From Foliamicus sp965115835 (GTDB lineage Bacteria > Pseudomonadota > Gammaproteobacteria > Steroidobacterales > Foliamicaceae), in contig OZ220471.1 in assembly GCA_965115835.1 (NCBI GenBank), forward strand, positions 1,178,001 to 1,242,000: a stretch of 64,000 nucleotides of DNA, read 5' to 3'. The notes beneath the pieces are model-generated. The model was not told the DNA's origin. It saw only the letters and a program-made list of their open reading frames with translations, and made no database searches. Both the position numbers and the translations under genes were made by a program. Shown here piece by piece: positions 56,445 through 64,000 of this stretch; positions within the stretch are counted from its first letter, which is position 1, and the number at the start of each line of letters is the position of its first letter.

Positions 56445-57152
56445 ATGAACAAGGACCGAACCACTGCCGACCCGGTACCAGCCAGCCGCCTGAAGGCCGA
56501 TGTTGCCCTGCTGCTCGACACCATCGCGGCGGGCAAGGTCGCCATTGCGCCGCTGGATGTGGCCTATTCTGTCAATGCCTGCACCGAGGCAGGAATCCGG
56601 GCCATATACGCCGCCAAGAAGCGCAGCTACGAAAAGCCCGGCGGCCTGTTTGCCAATGTCGCCATGAGCCGCGCCATTCACATCATGGAGGAATGGAAGC
56701 ACGATCTGGCGGAGACCCTGGTGCGCGAGGAAAATATCCCCTTCTCCATCGTGGCGCCGTTTCGCGTCCGGCACGAGTTCTTCAGCCGCACGGAGCCTTT
56801 CGTCATGGCGTCCTCGACCAGGGCTGGCACCATGGACATGCTGCTCAACGCCGGGCAGTTCCACAACGAAATCGCGCGCCAGTCCTGGCAGCGCGGTGTG
56901 CCGGTGTTCGGCTCTTCGGCCAACACCTCGCTTGAGGGCTCCAAGTACCGCTACGCGGACATCGAGGCGCCGGTGCGCGAAGCAGCCAGCGTATATTTCG
57001 ACTACGGAACCTCTCGCTACGCCAACCCGCAAGGACATTCGAGCACGATCATCGACTTTCGCGATTTCTCCGTGATCCGGGTGGGCGTGGTGTTCGACCG
57101 CGTCGCCGCGGCTTTCCACAGGCACGGCAAGGTGGAGCTCAAGCTCCCCTGA
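56445..57152 (+). CDS. YrdC/Sua5-domain protein (divergent TsaC paralogue)
   Basis: A 235-residue protein with features of the YrdC nucleotide/carbamoyl-binding fold: GKVAIAPLDVAYSVNACTEAGIRAIYAAKKRSYEKP (KxR..KP), SIVAPFRVR and the GSSANTSLEGSKYRYADI loop matching the Sua5/TsaC SAN motif. It diverges strongly from housekeeping TsaC, and its place in a catabolic operon (13 bp after an MmgE/PrpD gene) argues against tRNA modification. It may adenylate or transfer a carbamoyl group. Start ATG at 56445. Confidence 0.75.
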   Translation: MNKDRTTADPVPASRLKADVALLLDTIAAGKVAIAPLDVAYSVNACTEAGIRAIYAAKKRSYEKPGGLFANVAMSRAIHIMEEWKHDLAETLVREENIPFSIVAPFRVRHEFFSRTEPFVMASSTRAGTMDMLLNAGQFHNEIARQSWQRGVPVFGSSANTSLEGSKYRYADIEAPVREAASVYFDYGTSRYANPQGHSSTIIDFRDFSVIRVGVVFDRVAAAFHRHGKVELKLP

Positions 57153-57235
57153 CAGCCTGCGATATGATAGGCGGCCATTTTCGGCGACCTGTGGGGTCGC
57201 CGCTCATTCGTTGTCCAAACCGGGAGATCCCCTGC

Positions 57236-59410
57236 ATGACCCTGTCCTCCCTGCGGTGGCCGCTGACCGCTGCTTTCGCCTTCCTGACCGCCGGCAACCT
57301 GCCGGCCCAGGAAGATGTGCTTGAAGAAATCATCGTCACCGCCGAAAAGCGCGAGGCGTCGATCCAGGACACGGCTCTGGCCATCACCGCCGTGAGCGGC
57401 GAGAAGCTGGAGAACGGTGGACTGGACGAAATCGAGGACCTGAGCCTCGAGGCGCCCTCGCTGGTATTCAGTCGGGCCGGCGGCGAAGCCCAGCTCTACA
57501 TCCGCGGCGTGGGCACCAACCTGTTCGGCATCGGCCAGGATTCGTCCGTGGCAGTACACCAGGACGGCGTCTACCAGGGCCGGGCTCAGATGGGCCTGAA
57601 CCAGTTCCTGGACGTGGAGCGTGTGGAAGTGCTGCGCGGCCCCCAGGGCACACTCTATGGACGTAACGCCACCGCCGGTGTGATCAACATCATTCACCGC
57701 CAGCCCGGCGACGAGCCCAAAGGCTATGTGAACCTCAAGCTCGGAAACTTCAGCCGCCACGAAGGCGAGGCGGCGTACGGCGGCCCGATTGGCGAAAAGG
57801 CGGGCTACCGTCTGGCAGTGCGCTACGGAGCGGACGGCGGTTTCACCGAAGACCTGGACCCGAGGGGCGGCGACGAGATCGACGGCGGCGAGACCATGGC
57901 AGCCCGGGCAACGATCACGTTCGCGCTTTCCGACACCATCAACGCCAAGATCGCCGGCGATTTTACCGACTTCGACGGCAATAACCGCAGCGTCCGCCCG
58001 CGGGGCAACCTGCACCGCTCCGCTGCCGAAGGCGCACAAGCCCTGCCGGATTTCGACCAGACCCGCAACGAGGTGGACAGCTTCCAGAAGTGGACCATCG
58101 GCGGCGTCACCGCCCAGGTGACGGCGGACCTGGGTTTCGGTCTGACGCTGACCTCCATTACCGGCTACCGCCGCTTCGAGGATACCTTTCTCTTCAATAC
58201 CGACGGCACCGAAGTCTTCGTGACCCAGACGCACTACGAGCGGCACACCGACCAGCTCTCCGAGGAGATCCGCCTGGCCTGCTCGGGTGGCGCCTATGAG
58301 TGGATTGTCGGCCTGTACTACTACACCGAAGACAAGGAAGAGGCGCTCGGCCTGCCGGCGCGCAATTTCGGCGGTTCGTTCAATATCTTCGCCACCAACA
58401 AGACCGATGTCCTGGCAGGATTCGGCGAGTTCAGCTGGCGCCTCAGCGACCGTCTGGGCGCCACGGTCGGCGCACGCTTCAGCCACGAGGAAAAGGAAGA
58501 CGAGAATCTTCGCGGCCTGAATCCCGGCAATTTCGACGGACTGTTCGGTCCCAGCGATCCCCGGGACCTGACCCTGAATTTCGGCGGCCGCATGAGCACG
58601 GACGACTGGAGCGCATTCACGCCCAAGCTGGGGCTCAAGTTCGACTACAGCGAGGACATCCTGCTGTACGCCACGCTGACCCGCGGGTTCAAGTCGGGCG
58701 GCGCCAACTCGCTGGGGCCCGAACCCGCATTCGATCCCGAGCACATCTGGAACCTGGAAGTGGGCGGCAAGTCCACCCTGGCCGACGGCAAGGTAATTGC
58801 CAATGCGGCCCTGTTCTATTACGACTACACCGACTTGCAGGTATCGACATTCACCGAGGGTACGGTGCGGGTAACCAACGCTGCGGAAGCGACCCTGACA
58901 GGTCTCGAACTGGATGTGGCCGCGGTGCTTTCCGACCAGTTCACCTGGACCACATCGGTGATGACTCTCAAGGCCGAATACGACCAGTTCACCACCCGAT
59001 ACGGCGGCCCCACCGGTCTCGTGCTCGATGTCGCGGGCAACAATCTGATCAATGCGCCGGAACTCTCGCTCACTTCCACGCTGAACTACAGTATCGACAT
59101 CGGCCCCGGCGAGTTCTCCGCGATGGGACAGATCGCCTACCGCTCCACCGTGTACCACAGCCAGTTCAACGAGGCGGAGGTGGGCCAGGGCAGCCTGATG
59201 CTGGCCAATGTCCGCGCCGCGGTTCGCTTCCTGAACGGCGTGGAGGTGGCCTTCGTGGCGCGCAACCTGCTCGACCGCGAGTACTACCAGAATTCCGTGC
59301 GGTTCACGTCCCTGAACGACCGGAGCAAGGACGCCACGGGCATCGGCGCTGCCCTGGGCTATCCGGGCGAGGGACGCTCGATGGCGTTGCAACTCCACTG
59401 GAGATTCTAG
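57236..59410 (+). CDS. TonB-dependent outer-membrane receptor
   Basis: A 724-residue precursor with signal peptide (WPLTAAFAFLTAGNLPA), a TonB-box-like EEIIVTAEKRE, the plug domain (VAVHQDGVYQGRAQMGLNQF, DVERVEVLRGPQGTLYGRNATAGVINI) and a 22-strand-type barrel ending in QLHWRF with a terminal aromatic residue. The plug resembles receptors for small organic substrates (CirA/Fiu- or SusC-distant types, as in sphingomonad gene sets), not a siderophore receptor by any specific motif. The start at 57236 removes an unlikely upstream extension. It lies 83 bp after the YrdC gene. Confidence 0.93.
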   Translation: MTLSSLRWPLTAAFAFLTAGNLPAQEDVLEEIIVTAEKREASIQDTALAITAVSGEKLENGGLDEIEDLSLEAPSLVFSRAGGEAQLYIRGVGTNLFGIGQDSSVAVHQDGVYQGRAQMGLNQFLDVERVEVLRGPQGTLYGRNATAGVINIIHRQPGDEPKGYVNLKLGNFSRHEGEAAYGGPIGEKAGYRLAVRYGADGGFTEDLDPRGGDEIDGGETMAARATITFALSDTINAKIAGDFTDFDGNNRSVRPRGNLHRSAAEGAQALPDFDQTRNEVDSFQKWTIGGVTAQVTADLGFGLTLTSITGYRRFEDTFLFNTDGTEVFVTQTHYERHTDQLSEEIRLACSGGAYEWIVGLYYYTEDKEEALGLPARNFGGSFNIFATNKTDVLAGFGEFSWRLSDRLGATVGARFSHEEKEDENLRGLNPGNFDGLFGPSDPRDLTLNFGGRMSTDDWSAFTPKLGLKFDYSEDILLYATLTRGFKSGGANSLGPEPAFDPEHIWNLEVGGKSTLADGKVIANAALFYYDYTDLQVSTFTEGTVRVTNAAEATLTGLELDVAAVLSDQFTWTTSVMTLKAEYDQFTTRYGGPTGLVLDVAGNNLINAPELSLTSTLNYSIDIGPGEFSAMGQIAYRSTVYHSQFNEAEVGQGSLMLANVRAAVRFLNGVEVAFVARNLLDREYYQNSVRFTSLNDRSKDATGIGAALGYPGEGRSMALQLHWRF

Positions 59411-59591
59411 GAGCCTGCGCGGCCTGCCGCGCCTGGGGCCTGGAGGGTTCCCGAGGCGATCACAGTGTGCGCATTGTGTCCGGACAGGCGTTGGCCGATG
59501 GCGCGGCCCGCCGGTCCGGTGAGCGGGAATCCGGCCCAATTGAGGCGCCGGCCCCCGGAGCTCTTGCGACGGCCTGCCTGACCCCCCGCAG

Positions 59592-60908
59592 ATGAGCGCC
59601 AGACCCCCCGGAGGCTGGCGCAGCGGGTACGTCGTGGGCGTCCTGTCGGTCGCCTACATCTGCTCGTTCATCGACCGCTCCCTGCTGAGCCTGATGGTGG
59701 CTCCGATCAGGGAAGAGCTGGGCATCAACGACACCCAGTTCAGCCTGCTGCACGGTTTCGCCTTCGCCGTCTTCTACACCCTGCTGGGCATCCCTATCGC
59801 CTGGCTGGCCGACCGCGCCAACCGCCGCAACATCATCGCGGCCGGAATCGCCGTGTGGAGCCTGATGACCGCGCTGTGCGGCCTGGCGCGCACCTTCGGC
59901 GCCCTGTTTCTGGCGCGGGTGGGGGTGGGGGTGGGGGAAGCGGCGCTGTCGCCGGCCGCCTACTCGATGATCGCCGACCTGTTTTCGCGCGAGAAACTCG
60001 GCCGCGCGCTCGGCGTCTACTCTTCCGGCGTGTTCGTGGGCATCGGCCTGAGCTTCGTCATTTCGGCGGTGCTCATCGACGCCCTCGATACCGTCACTCT
60101 GCCGGTGCTGGGCGAACTCACGCCCTGGCGGCTCACGCTCATCCTGGTGGGCGCGCCCGGGCTGGCGATCGCGGCGCTATGCTTCACATTTCGCGAACCG
60201 CGCCGGCTGGGGGCCAGTACCGGCGGGGTTCCCCTGCGTCAGGTGGGCCGGTTCTTCCGGCGAAACGCAAGCCTCTATCTCCTGCATTTCATTGCTTTCT
60301 CGATGCTGACGCTGCTGTTCAACGCGCAGATAAGCTGGTTTGCCGAGTACCTGATGCGAATCCATGGTATGGAGCGCGGCGTCGCCGGACCCTGGCTGGG
60401 GCTGATCATTACCTTCTTCGGCGGCAGCGGCATCATCTGCGGAGGTCTGTATGCCGACTTCCTCAAGCGCCGGGGCGACAACGGCGGGGCGATTCGCGCC
60501 GCCCTGCTGGGCGCCTGCCTGCTGCTTCCCGTTGCCGCCACGACCACCTTGATGCCCGGCGCCGGATTGTCGCTGCTGCTGGCTGCGCCGCTCCTGTTCT
60601 TCTCGAGTTGGGTGTTCGCGCCTGCCACAACCGCGCTGCAACTGTTCTCGCCGCCGAACATGCGCGCCCAGTTTTCGGCCGTGTACCTGTTCGTGGTGAA
60701 CCTCACCGGCATCGGCTTCGGCGGCACCGCCGTGGCCCTGATCACCGACTATGTCTTTGGCAACGACAGCATGCTGCATTACTCCATGGCCATTGTCTCG
60801 GGCCTGAGCGGGGCCCTGAGCATCGTGCTGCTCCGGAAGCTGCTTTCGATCTACCGCTGCGCCATGAACGAATCCGAGAGCGCCCTCGAGGGCGGGAAGG
60901 CGTCGTGA
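59592..60908 (+). CDS. MFS transporter (spinster-like/phthalate-permease-like)
   Basis: A 438-residue inner-membrane carrier with 12 transmembrane segments. Motifs: FIDRSLLSLMVAPIREELGINDTQFSLLHGFAFAVFY, LADRANRRNIIAAGI (motif A) and RVGVGVGEAALSPAAYSMIADLF (motif C region). The profile fits spinster-like and aromatic-acid/hexuronate MFS subfamilies. It may import the operon's substrate after the outer-membrane receptor. The stop overlaps the next gene (GTGA). The 181-bp gap before it (59411-59591) shows no gene. Confidence 0.9.
   Translation: MSARPPGGWRSGYVVGVLSVAYICSFIDRSLLSLMVAPIREELGINDTQFSLLHGFAFAVFYTLLGIPIAWLADRANRRNIIAAGIAVWSLMTALCGLARTFGALFLARVGVGVGEAALSPAAYSMIADLFSREKLGRALGVYSSGVFVGIGLSFVISAVLIDALDTVTLPVLGELTPWRLTLILVGAPGLAIAALCFTFREPRRLGASTGGVPLRQVGRFFRRNASLYLLHFIAFSMLTLLFNAQISWFAEYLMRIHGMERGVAGPWLGLIITFFGGSGIICGGLYADFLKRRGDNGGAIRAALLGACLLLPVAATTTLMPGAGLSLLLAAPLLFFSSWVFAPATTALQLFSPPNMRAQFSAVYLFVVNLTGIGFGGTAVALITDYVFGNDSMLHYSMAIVSGLSGALSIVLLRKLLSIYRCAMNESESALEGGKAS
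59917..59937 (+). repeat. G-quadruplex-type motif in the MFS coding strand
   Basis: Four G runs of 3, 5, 5 and 5 separated by single T residues, coding the Val-Gly repeats of RVGVGVGEA near residue 110. Single-nucleotide loops favour a parallel quadruplex. The Val-Gly run is conserved in the family, but the choice of GTG-GGG codons is not required. Confidence 0.8.
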
Positions 60909-61681
60909 GTCGTCTGGCGCTGGATATCGACCATGTCGGCCTGACCGGCCCGAATCTCCGCGCCACCGTCGCCACGTTCCGCAAGCTCGGTTTCCGGGTC
61001 ACCGAGCCGGTCGAACTCATGGGCGCGGCGGCCGGCGGCAACCAGCGCAACCTGGGACAGCAAAGCGCGCATTGCATCTTCGGCGCCACCTACATCGAAC
61101 TGAGCGAGGTCACCCGAATCGGGCCGAACCATCATCTGGCGGCCTGGCTGGGCGACGGGCACGCAATCCGCATCCTGATCCTGCGCGCCACCGACATCCA
61201 CGCGGTGCGCGAACGCGCCGTGCATGCGGGGCAGAACCCCACGCCGGTCGGTGACGCCAGCCGCCGACTGGAGTACGCCGGCGACCATGTGGCGCGATTC
61301 CGCTGGCTGGCCCTGCCCGCCGACAGATTTCCGGAAGCCCTGTGCGGCTATGTGCAGCACCTCACCCCCCAGCTCGTGTTCTGGCCAGCAATGAACGATC
61401 ACCCTAACGGCGCGGTCGAACTGACCGGCATGACGCTGCATGCCGCCGATGCGGCCGATGCCGAACGGCGCTTTGCCCTGCTCGCCAGCCCGAAGGCCCC
61501 CGGGCGCCTGGATATCCACCCGGCGAAAGAGGGTTGCAGCGGATTCACCGCCCTGCGCCTCCGTACCCGCAGCCTGCAGCAGACCGCCCGAACCTTGCGC
61601 GAAGCGGGCCGGACCTTTGCAATGGAAGACGGCGCGCTAAGCGCCGGAGCGCCCGGCGTCCGTCTGGTCTTCTCGGAATAA
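60905..61681 (+). CDS. VOC/glyoxalase-like protein (Glyoxalase_3 type)
   Basis: A 258-residue protein from GTG at 60905, overlapping the MFS stop. It begins ALDIDHVGLTGPNLRATVATFRKLGFRVTEP, the vicinal-oxygen-chelate pattern, with further metal-ligand-like positions in ATYIELSEVTR and a second half (ELTGMTLHAADAADAERRF) mirroring the first. VOC enzymes are isomerases, dioxygenases or lyases; the reaction here is unknown but fits catabolic-operon membership. Confidence 0.8.
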   Translation: MSRLALDIDHVGLTGPNLRATVATFRKLGFRVTEPVELMGAAAGGNQRNLGQQSAHCIFGATYIELSEVTRIGPNHHLAAWLGDGHAIRILILRATDIHAVRERAVHAGQNPTPVGDASRRLEYAGDHVARFRWLALPADRFPEALCGYVQHLTPQLVFWPAMNDHPNGAVELTGMTLHAADAADAERRFALLASPKAPGRLDIHPAKEGCSGFTALRLRTRSLQQTARTLREAGRTFAMEDGALSAGAPGVRLVFSE

Positions 61682-61713
61682 CGCCGGGCCACCGAGGCGC
61701 CAATCCGTTCCCG

Positions 61714-62925
61714 ATGCACTCTCGGCTCACCGTTGCACAGGCGGAACGCCTCATCCTGAAGGCCGTTCCCCGTTGGCCGGCCGGGCGCATCTCCCTGACC
61801 TCCGCAACCGGTTGCGTATTGCGCCAGAATGTGCGCGCCGAGCGCGACCTGCCTCCGTACGACCGCGCCACCATGGACGGCATTGCGCTGCGCTGGAAAA
61901 GCCGGGAGGCGGGCCGGGGCAAGTTCGATCTGGAAGGCATGCAAGGCGCCGGCCAACCCGCGGCAAGGCTTTCCAGTCCTCGCGCTGTCTGGCGCATCGC
62001 CACGGGCGCGCCGATTCCGCAGGGCGCCGACACCGTCATTCCTGTCGAGCGCATCCGCGAGACTGACGGCAGCGTGAAAATCGACGGCGACTACCGCCCG
62101 GAACCCGGCCAGTTCATCCACAGGCAAGGCTCCGACCGGCGCGCCGGCGCCCTGCTGCTGAAAGCTGGCCAGCGCCTCGGCGGCGTGGAAGTGGCGCTGC
62201 TCAGCGCAAACGGCGTCGCGGAACCGGTGGTTGCGCTCGACCCCCGTATTGCGCTCGTTTCCACCGGCGACGAGCTGGTGGGATTCGGCGCTCGTCCCCA
62301 GCCCTGGCAAATCCGTTCCAGCAACGGCCCCGCCATGACCGCCCTGCTCCACTGCCACGGGTACCGCACGGTCCGCGCCATCCATGCGCCGGACAAGCCC
62401 GCAATCCTTGCCGAGCGGATTGGCGATGCTCTTTCCGCAAGCGAGGCGCTGATCCTGAGCGGCGGCGTCTCGAAAGGCGCCAGGGACCATGTGCCCGGCG
62501 TCCTGACCGGGCTCGGAGTTACGCCGGTGTTTCACCGCGTCCGCCAACGCCCCGGCTTGCCCCTGTGGTTCGGCGTGCATGGCGAGAAGCCCGTCTTCGG
62601 CTTGCCCGGCAACCCCGTATCCAGCCTTGTTTGCCTGCGCCGCTACGTGATCCCGGCGCTTGGCAAGGCCCAGGGCGCCCGCCAACCCGCGGCGGAAACC
62701 GCCACGCTCGCCGAAGCCGTAACCTTCGAGCCGAAACTCACCTGCTTTTTGCCGGTGCAGCTTTCAACGGACAAGAGCGGGCAACTTCTCGCCCGCCCCT
62801 GCCCCACCAACACCTCCGGCGATTTTTTCTCGCTGGCCCGAACCGACGGTTTCGCCCAACTCCCCGCAAACCGCGTTCGGTTCCCCGCCGGTTGCGCCAT
62901 CCGCGTGTTTCGCTGGAACGCCTGA
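61714..62925 (+). CDS. moeA: Molybdopterin molybdenumtransferase MoeA
   Basis: Inserts molybdate into adenylated molybdopterin in molybdenum cofactor synthesis. The 403-residue protein has the family motifs DLPPYDRATMDGIAL, IATGAPIPQGADTVIPVE, VSTGDELV, SSNGPAM, SGGVSKGARDHVP and FGLPGNPVSSLV. The ATG at 61714 fits the family start. No other moa/mob genes are near. It lies 33 bp after the glyoxalase-like gene. Its presence suggests a molybdenum-dependent oxidoreductase may belong to the pathway, though none is in the window. Confidence 0.93.
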   Translation: MHSRLTVAQAERLILKAVPRWPAGRISLTSATGCVLRQNVRAERDLPPYDRATMDGIALRWKSREAGRGKFDLEGMQGAGQPAARLSSPRAVWRIATGAPIPQGADTVIPVERIRETDGSVKIDGDYRPEPGQFIHRQGSDRRAGALLLKAGQRLGGVEVALLSANGVAEPVVALDPRIALVSTGDELVGFGARPQPWQIRSSNGPAMTALLHCHGYRTVRAIHAPDKPAILAERIGDALSASEALILSGGVSKGARDHVPGVLTGLGVTPVFHRVRQRPGLPLWFGVHGEKPVFGLPGNPVSSLVCLRRYVIPALGKAQGARQPAAETATLAEAVTFEPKLTCFLPVQLSTDKSGQLLARPCPTNTSGDFFSLARTDGFAQLPANRVRFPAGCAIRVFRWNA

Positions 62926-62996
62926 CATTCCCCGCCAGCACGGGGGTTTCGCCCCCGAGGCGACGCACGCGGTTCCGGCGCCCTGATATTCCGGGG

Positions 62997-64000
62997 TTAT
63001 GGGAGCGAATCGAGGACCTGACCAAGCTTCTCGACAAGTTCGGCGATGTGCTCCTCTCCGGCAATCAGCGCGGGGCACACCGCGACCGTATCGCCGGTGG
63101 CGCGCACCAGCAAGCCGTTCTCGAAGCAGCGGCGGAAAACCTCCTGGGCGCGGGCGGCAGGCCGGTCCGCGATCGGCTCCAGCTCGACGGCGCCCAGCAT
63201 GCCGAAATCGCGGATATCGATCACGAAAGGCTTGCCTTTCAGCGACTGGAGCGCATCGCCCAGCAACTTGCCCGTTTCCCTGCCGCGCGCGAACAGATCC
63301 TCGTCGCGGTACACATCCAGCGCTGCATGCGCCGCCGCCACCGCCAGCGGGTGCCCCGAACAGGTATAGCCATGCGCAAACTCGATGAGCTGCTCCGGGC
63401 CCTGCATGAAGTCGTCGTAGATGTCCTGGCGCGACAGCACCGCGCCCATGGGCGCGGCGCCGCTGGTGAGCGCCTTCGCCAGCGTGATCATATCCGGCTT
63501 CACCCCGAAAGTCTGCGAAGCAAACGCCTCGCCGGTGCGCCCGAAGCCGGTAATCACCTCGTCGAAGATCAGCAGGATCCCGTGCTCGTCGCAAATGTTG
63601 CGAATCCGCTCCAGGTAGCCCCGCGGCGGAATCAGCACGCCGCCCGAACAGGCGATAGGTTCCACGATGACCGCCGCGACGGTGGAAGGATCGTGCAGGG
63701 CCACGATCCGTTCCAGTTCGTCGGCCAGGTGAGCGCCCCACTTGGGCTGCCCGCGGCTGTAGGCCTGACGCTCGAGGTTCTGCGTATGCCCGAGGTGGTC
63801 CACACCCGGGAGCATGGCGCCGAACAGCTTGCGGTTCGACGAAATGCCGCCCACCGAAATGCCGCCGAACCCCACGCCATGGTAGCCCTTCTGGCGTCCG
63901 ATCAACCGCACGCGCTGCCCTTCGCCACGCACCCGGTGCCATGCGATCGCAATTTTCAGCGCCGTATCCACCGACTCCGAACCGGAGTTCGTGAAGAACA
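62997..64000 (-). CDS. Class III PLP-dependent aminotransferase (5' end outside window)
   Basis: At least 334 residues of an omega-amino-acid:pyruvate-type aminotransferase. The frame continues past the window edge with FFTNSGSES at the cut (the conserved NSGSE phosphate site), then RLIGRQKGYHGVGFGGISVGG, LLIFDEVITGFGRTGEAFASQTFGVKPDMITLAKALTSGAAPMGAVL (aspartate and PLP lysine) and HGYTCSGHPLAVAAAHAAL. It converges on moeA. It is probably part of the same island and could process a beta-alanine- or amine-type product; the donor is unknown. Confidence 0.93.
   Translation of the reverse strand, partial: FFTNSGSESVDTALKIAIAWHRVRGEGQRVRLIGRQKGYHGVGFGGISVGGISSNRKLFGAMLPGVDHLGHTQNLERQAYSRGQPKWGAHLADELERIVALHDPSTVAAVIVEPIACSGGVLIPPRGYLERIRNICDEHGILLIFDEVITGFGRTGEAFASQTFGVKPDMITLAKALTSGAAPMGAVLSRQDIYDDFMQGPEQLIEFAHGYTCSGHPLAVAAAHAALDVYRDEDLFARGRETGKLLGDALQSLKGKPFVIDIRDFGMLGAVELEPIADRPAARAQEVFRRCFENGLLVRATGDTVAVCPALIAGEEHIAELVEKLGQVLDSLP

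Noticed and set aside
62943..62958. Hairpin GGGGGTTTCGCCCCC-type after moeA as a terminator
   Set aside because: Stem is present but no T tract follows; cannot be called rho-independent.

Overview
The window is GC-rich chromosomal DNA from a Gammaproteobacterium of undetermined order. The evidence is gene order. On the minus strand run grpE-dnaK-dnaJ-dapB-carA-carB-greA-rlmE-ftsH, and on the plus strand nadK-recN-fur-bamE, then rnfH/ratA against smpB. This matches the Pseudomonas-type arrangement and partly the E. coli one, and the tmRNA tag ANDDNYALAA is of the gammaproteobacterial type. A TonB-dependent receptor, lipoprotein signal peptides and BamE show a Gram-negative envelope. I see no rRNA, tRNA, CRISPR array, integrase or intact transposase.

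Layout. 1-12.4 kb: a compact leftward run in which starts and stops repeatedly overlap (GTGA/ATGA), from GrpE/DnaK/DnaJ through DapB and CarAB to GreA, RlmE and FtsH. A sigma-32-like motif lies just in front of grpE. 12.5-17.3 kb: nadK, recN, fur, bamE, rnfH, ratA, smpB. 17.3-24.9 kb: an accessory block that separates smpB from ssrA, its usual neighbour. It holds an XRE antitoxin with an N-terminally truncated RelE/HigB-like toxin, a HicB-like gene, a tiny coupled ORF, a purine/pyrimidine permease with an unusual C-terminal domain, a TlpA-like lipoprotein, ssrA and a cation-efflux gene. Two inverted copies of a ~120-bp MITE-like element bracket most of it. 24.9-30.7 kb: an MmeI-like single-chain restriction-modification enzyme overlapping nhaA, then a MscS-family channel coupled to an ASCH-domain gene. 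30.8-39.6 kb: envelope proteins, an exported nitrilase-family protein, the Prc/Tsp protease, a DUF1249 gene, orn and rsgA.

39.6-48.1 kb: a decayed remnant resembling a formylglycine-generating-enzyme domain, then a 2,004-residue cadherin-repeat surface lipoprotein ended by a strong terminator, then a DUF4139 protein. 48.2-64 kb: a metabolic island with an amidase, two MmgE/PrpD proteins, a hydantoinase/oxoprolinase A-B pair, an odd YrdC/Sua5-domain protein, a TonB-dependent receptor, an MFS transporter, a glyoxalase-fold protein, moeA and a class III aminotransferase cut by the window edge.

Working together: smpB, ssrA, ftsH and prc are parts of the ribosome-rescue and tagged-protein degradation network. 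The 48-62 kb cluster looks like an uptake-and-catabolism unit for an amide or cyclic-amide compound: receptor and MFS for entry, amidase and ATP-dependent hydantoinase/oxoprolinase for ring or amide opening, MmgE/PrpD and aminotransferase for carbon-skeleton processing. The substrate cannot be read from the sequence. The least explained items are that cluster with its YrdC paralogue, the inverted MITE pair around ssrA, the chimeric-looking toxin-antitoxin locus, and the permease fused to a GHKL-like domain.
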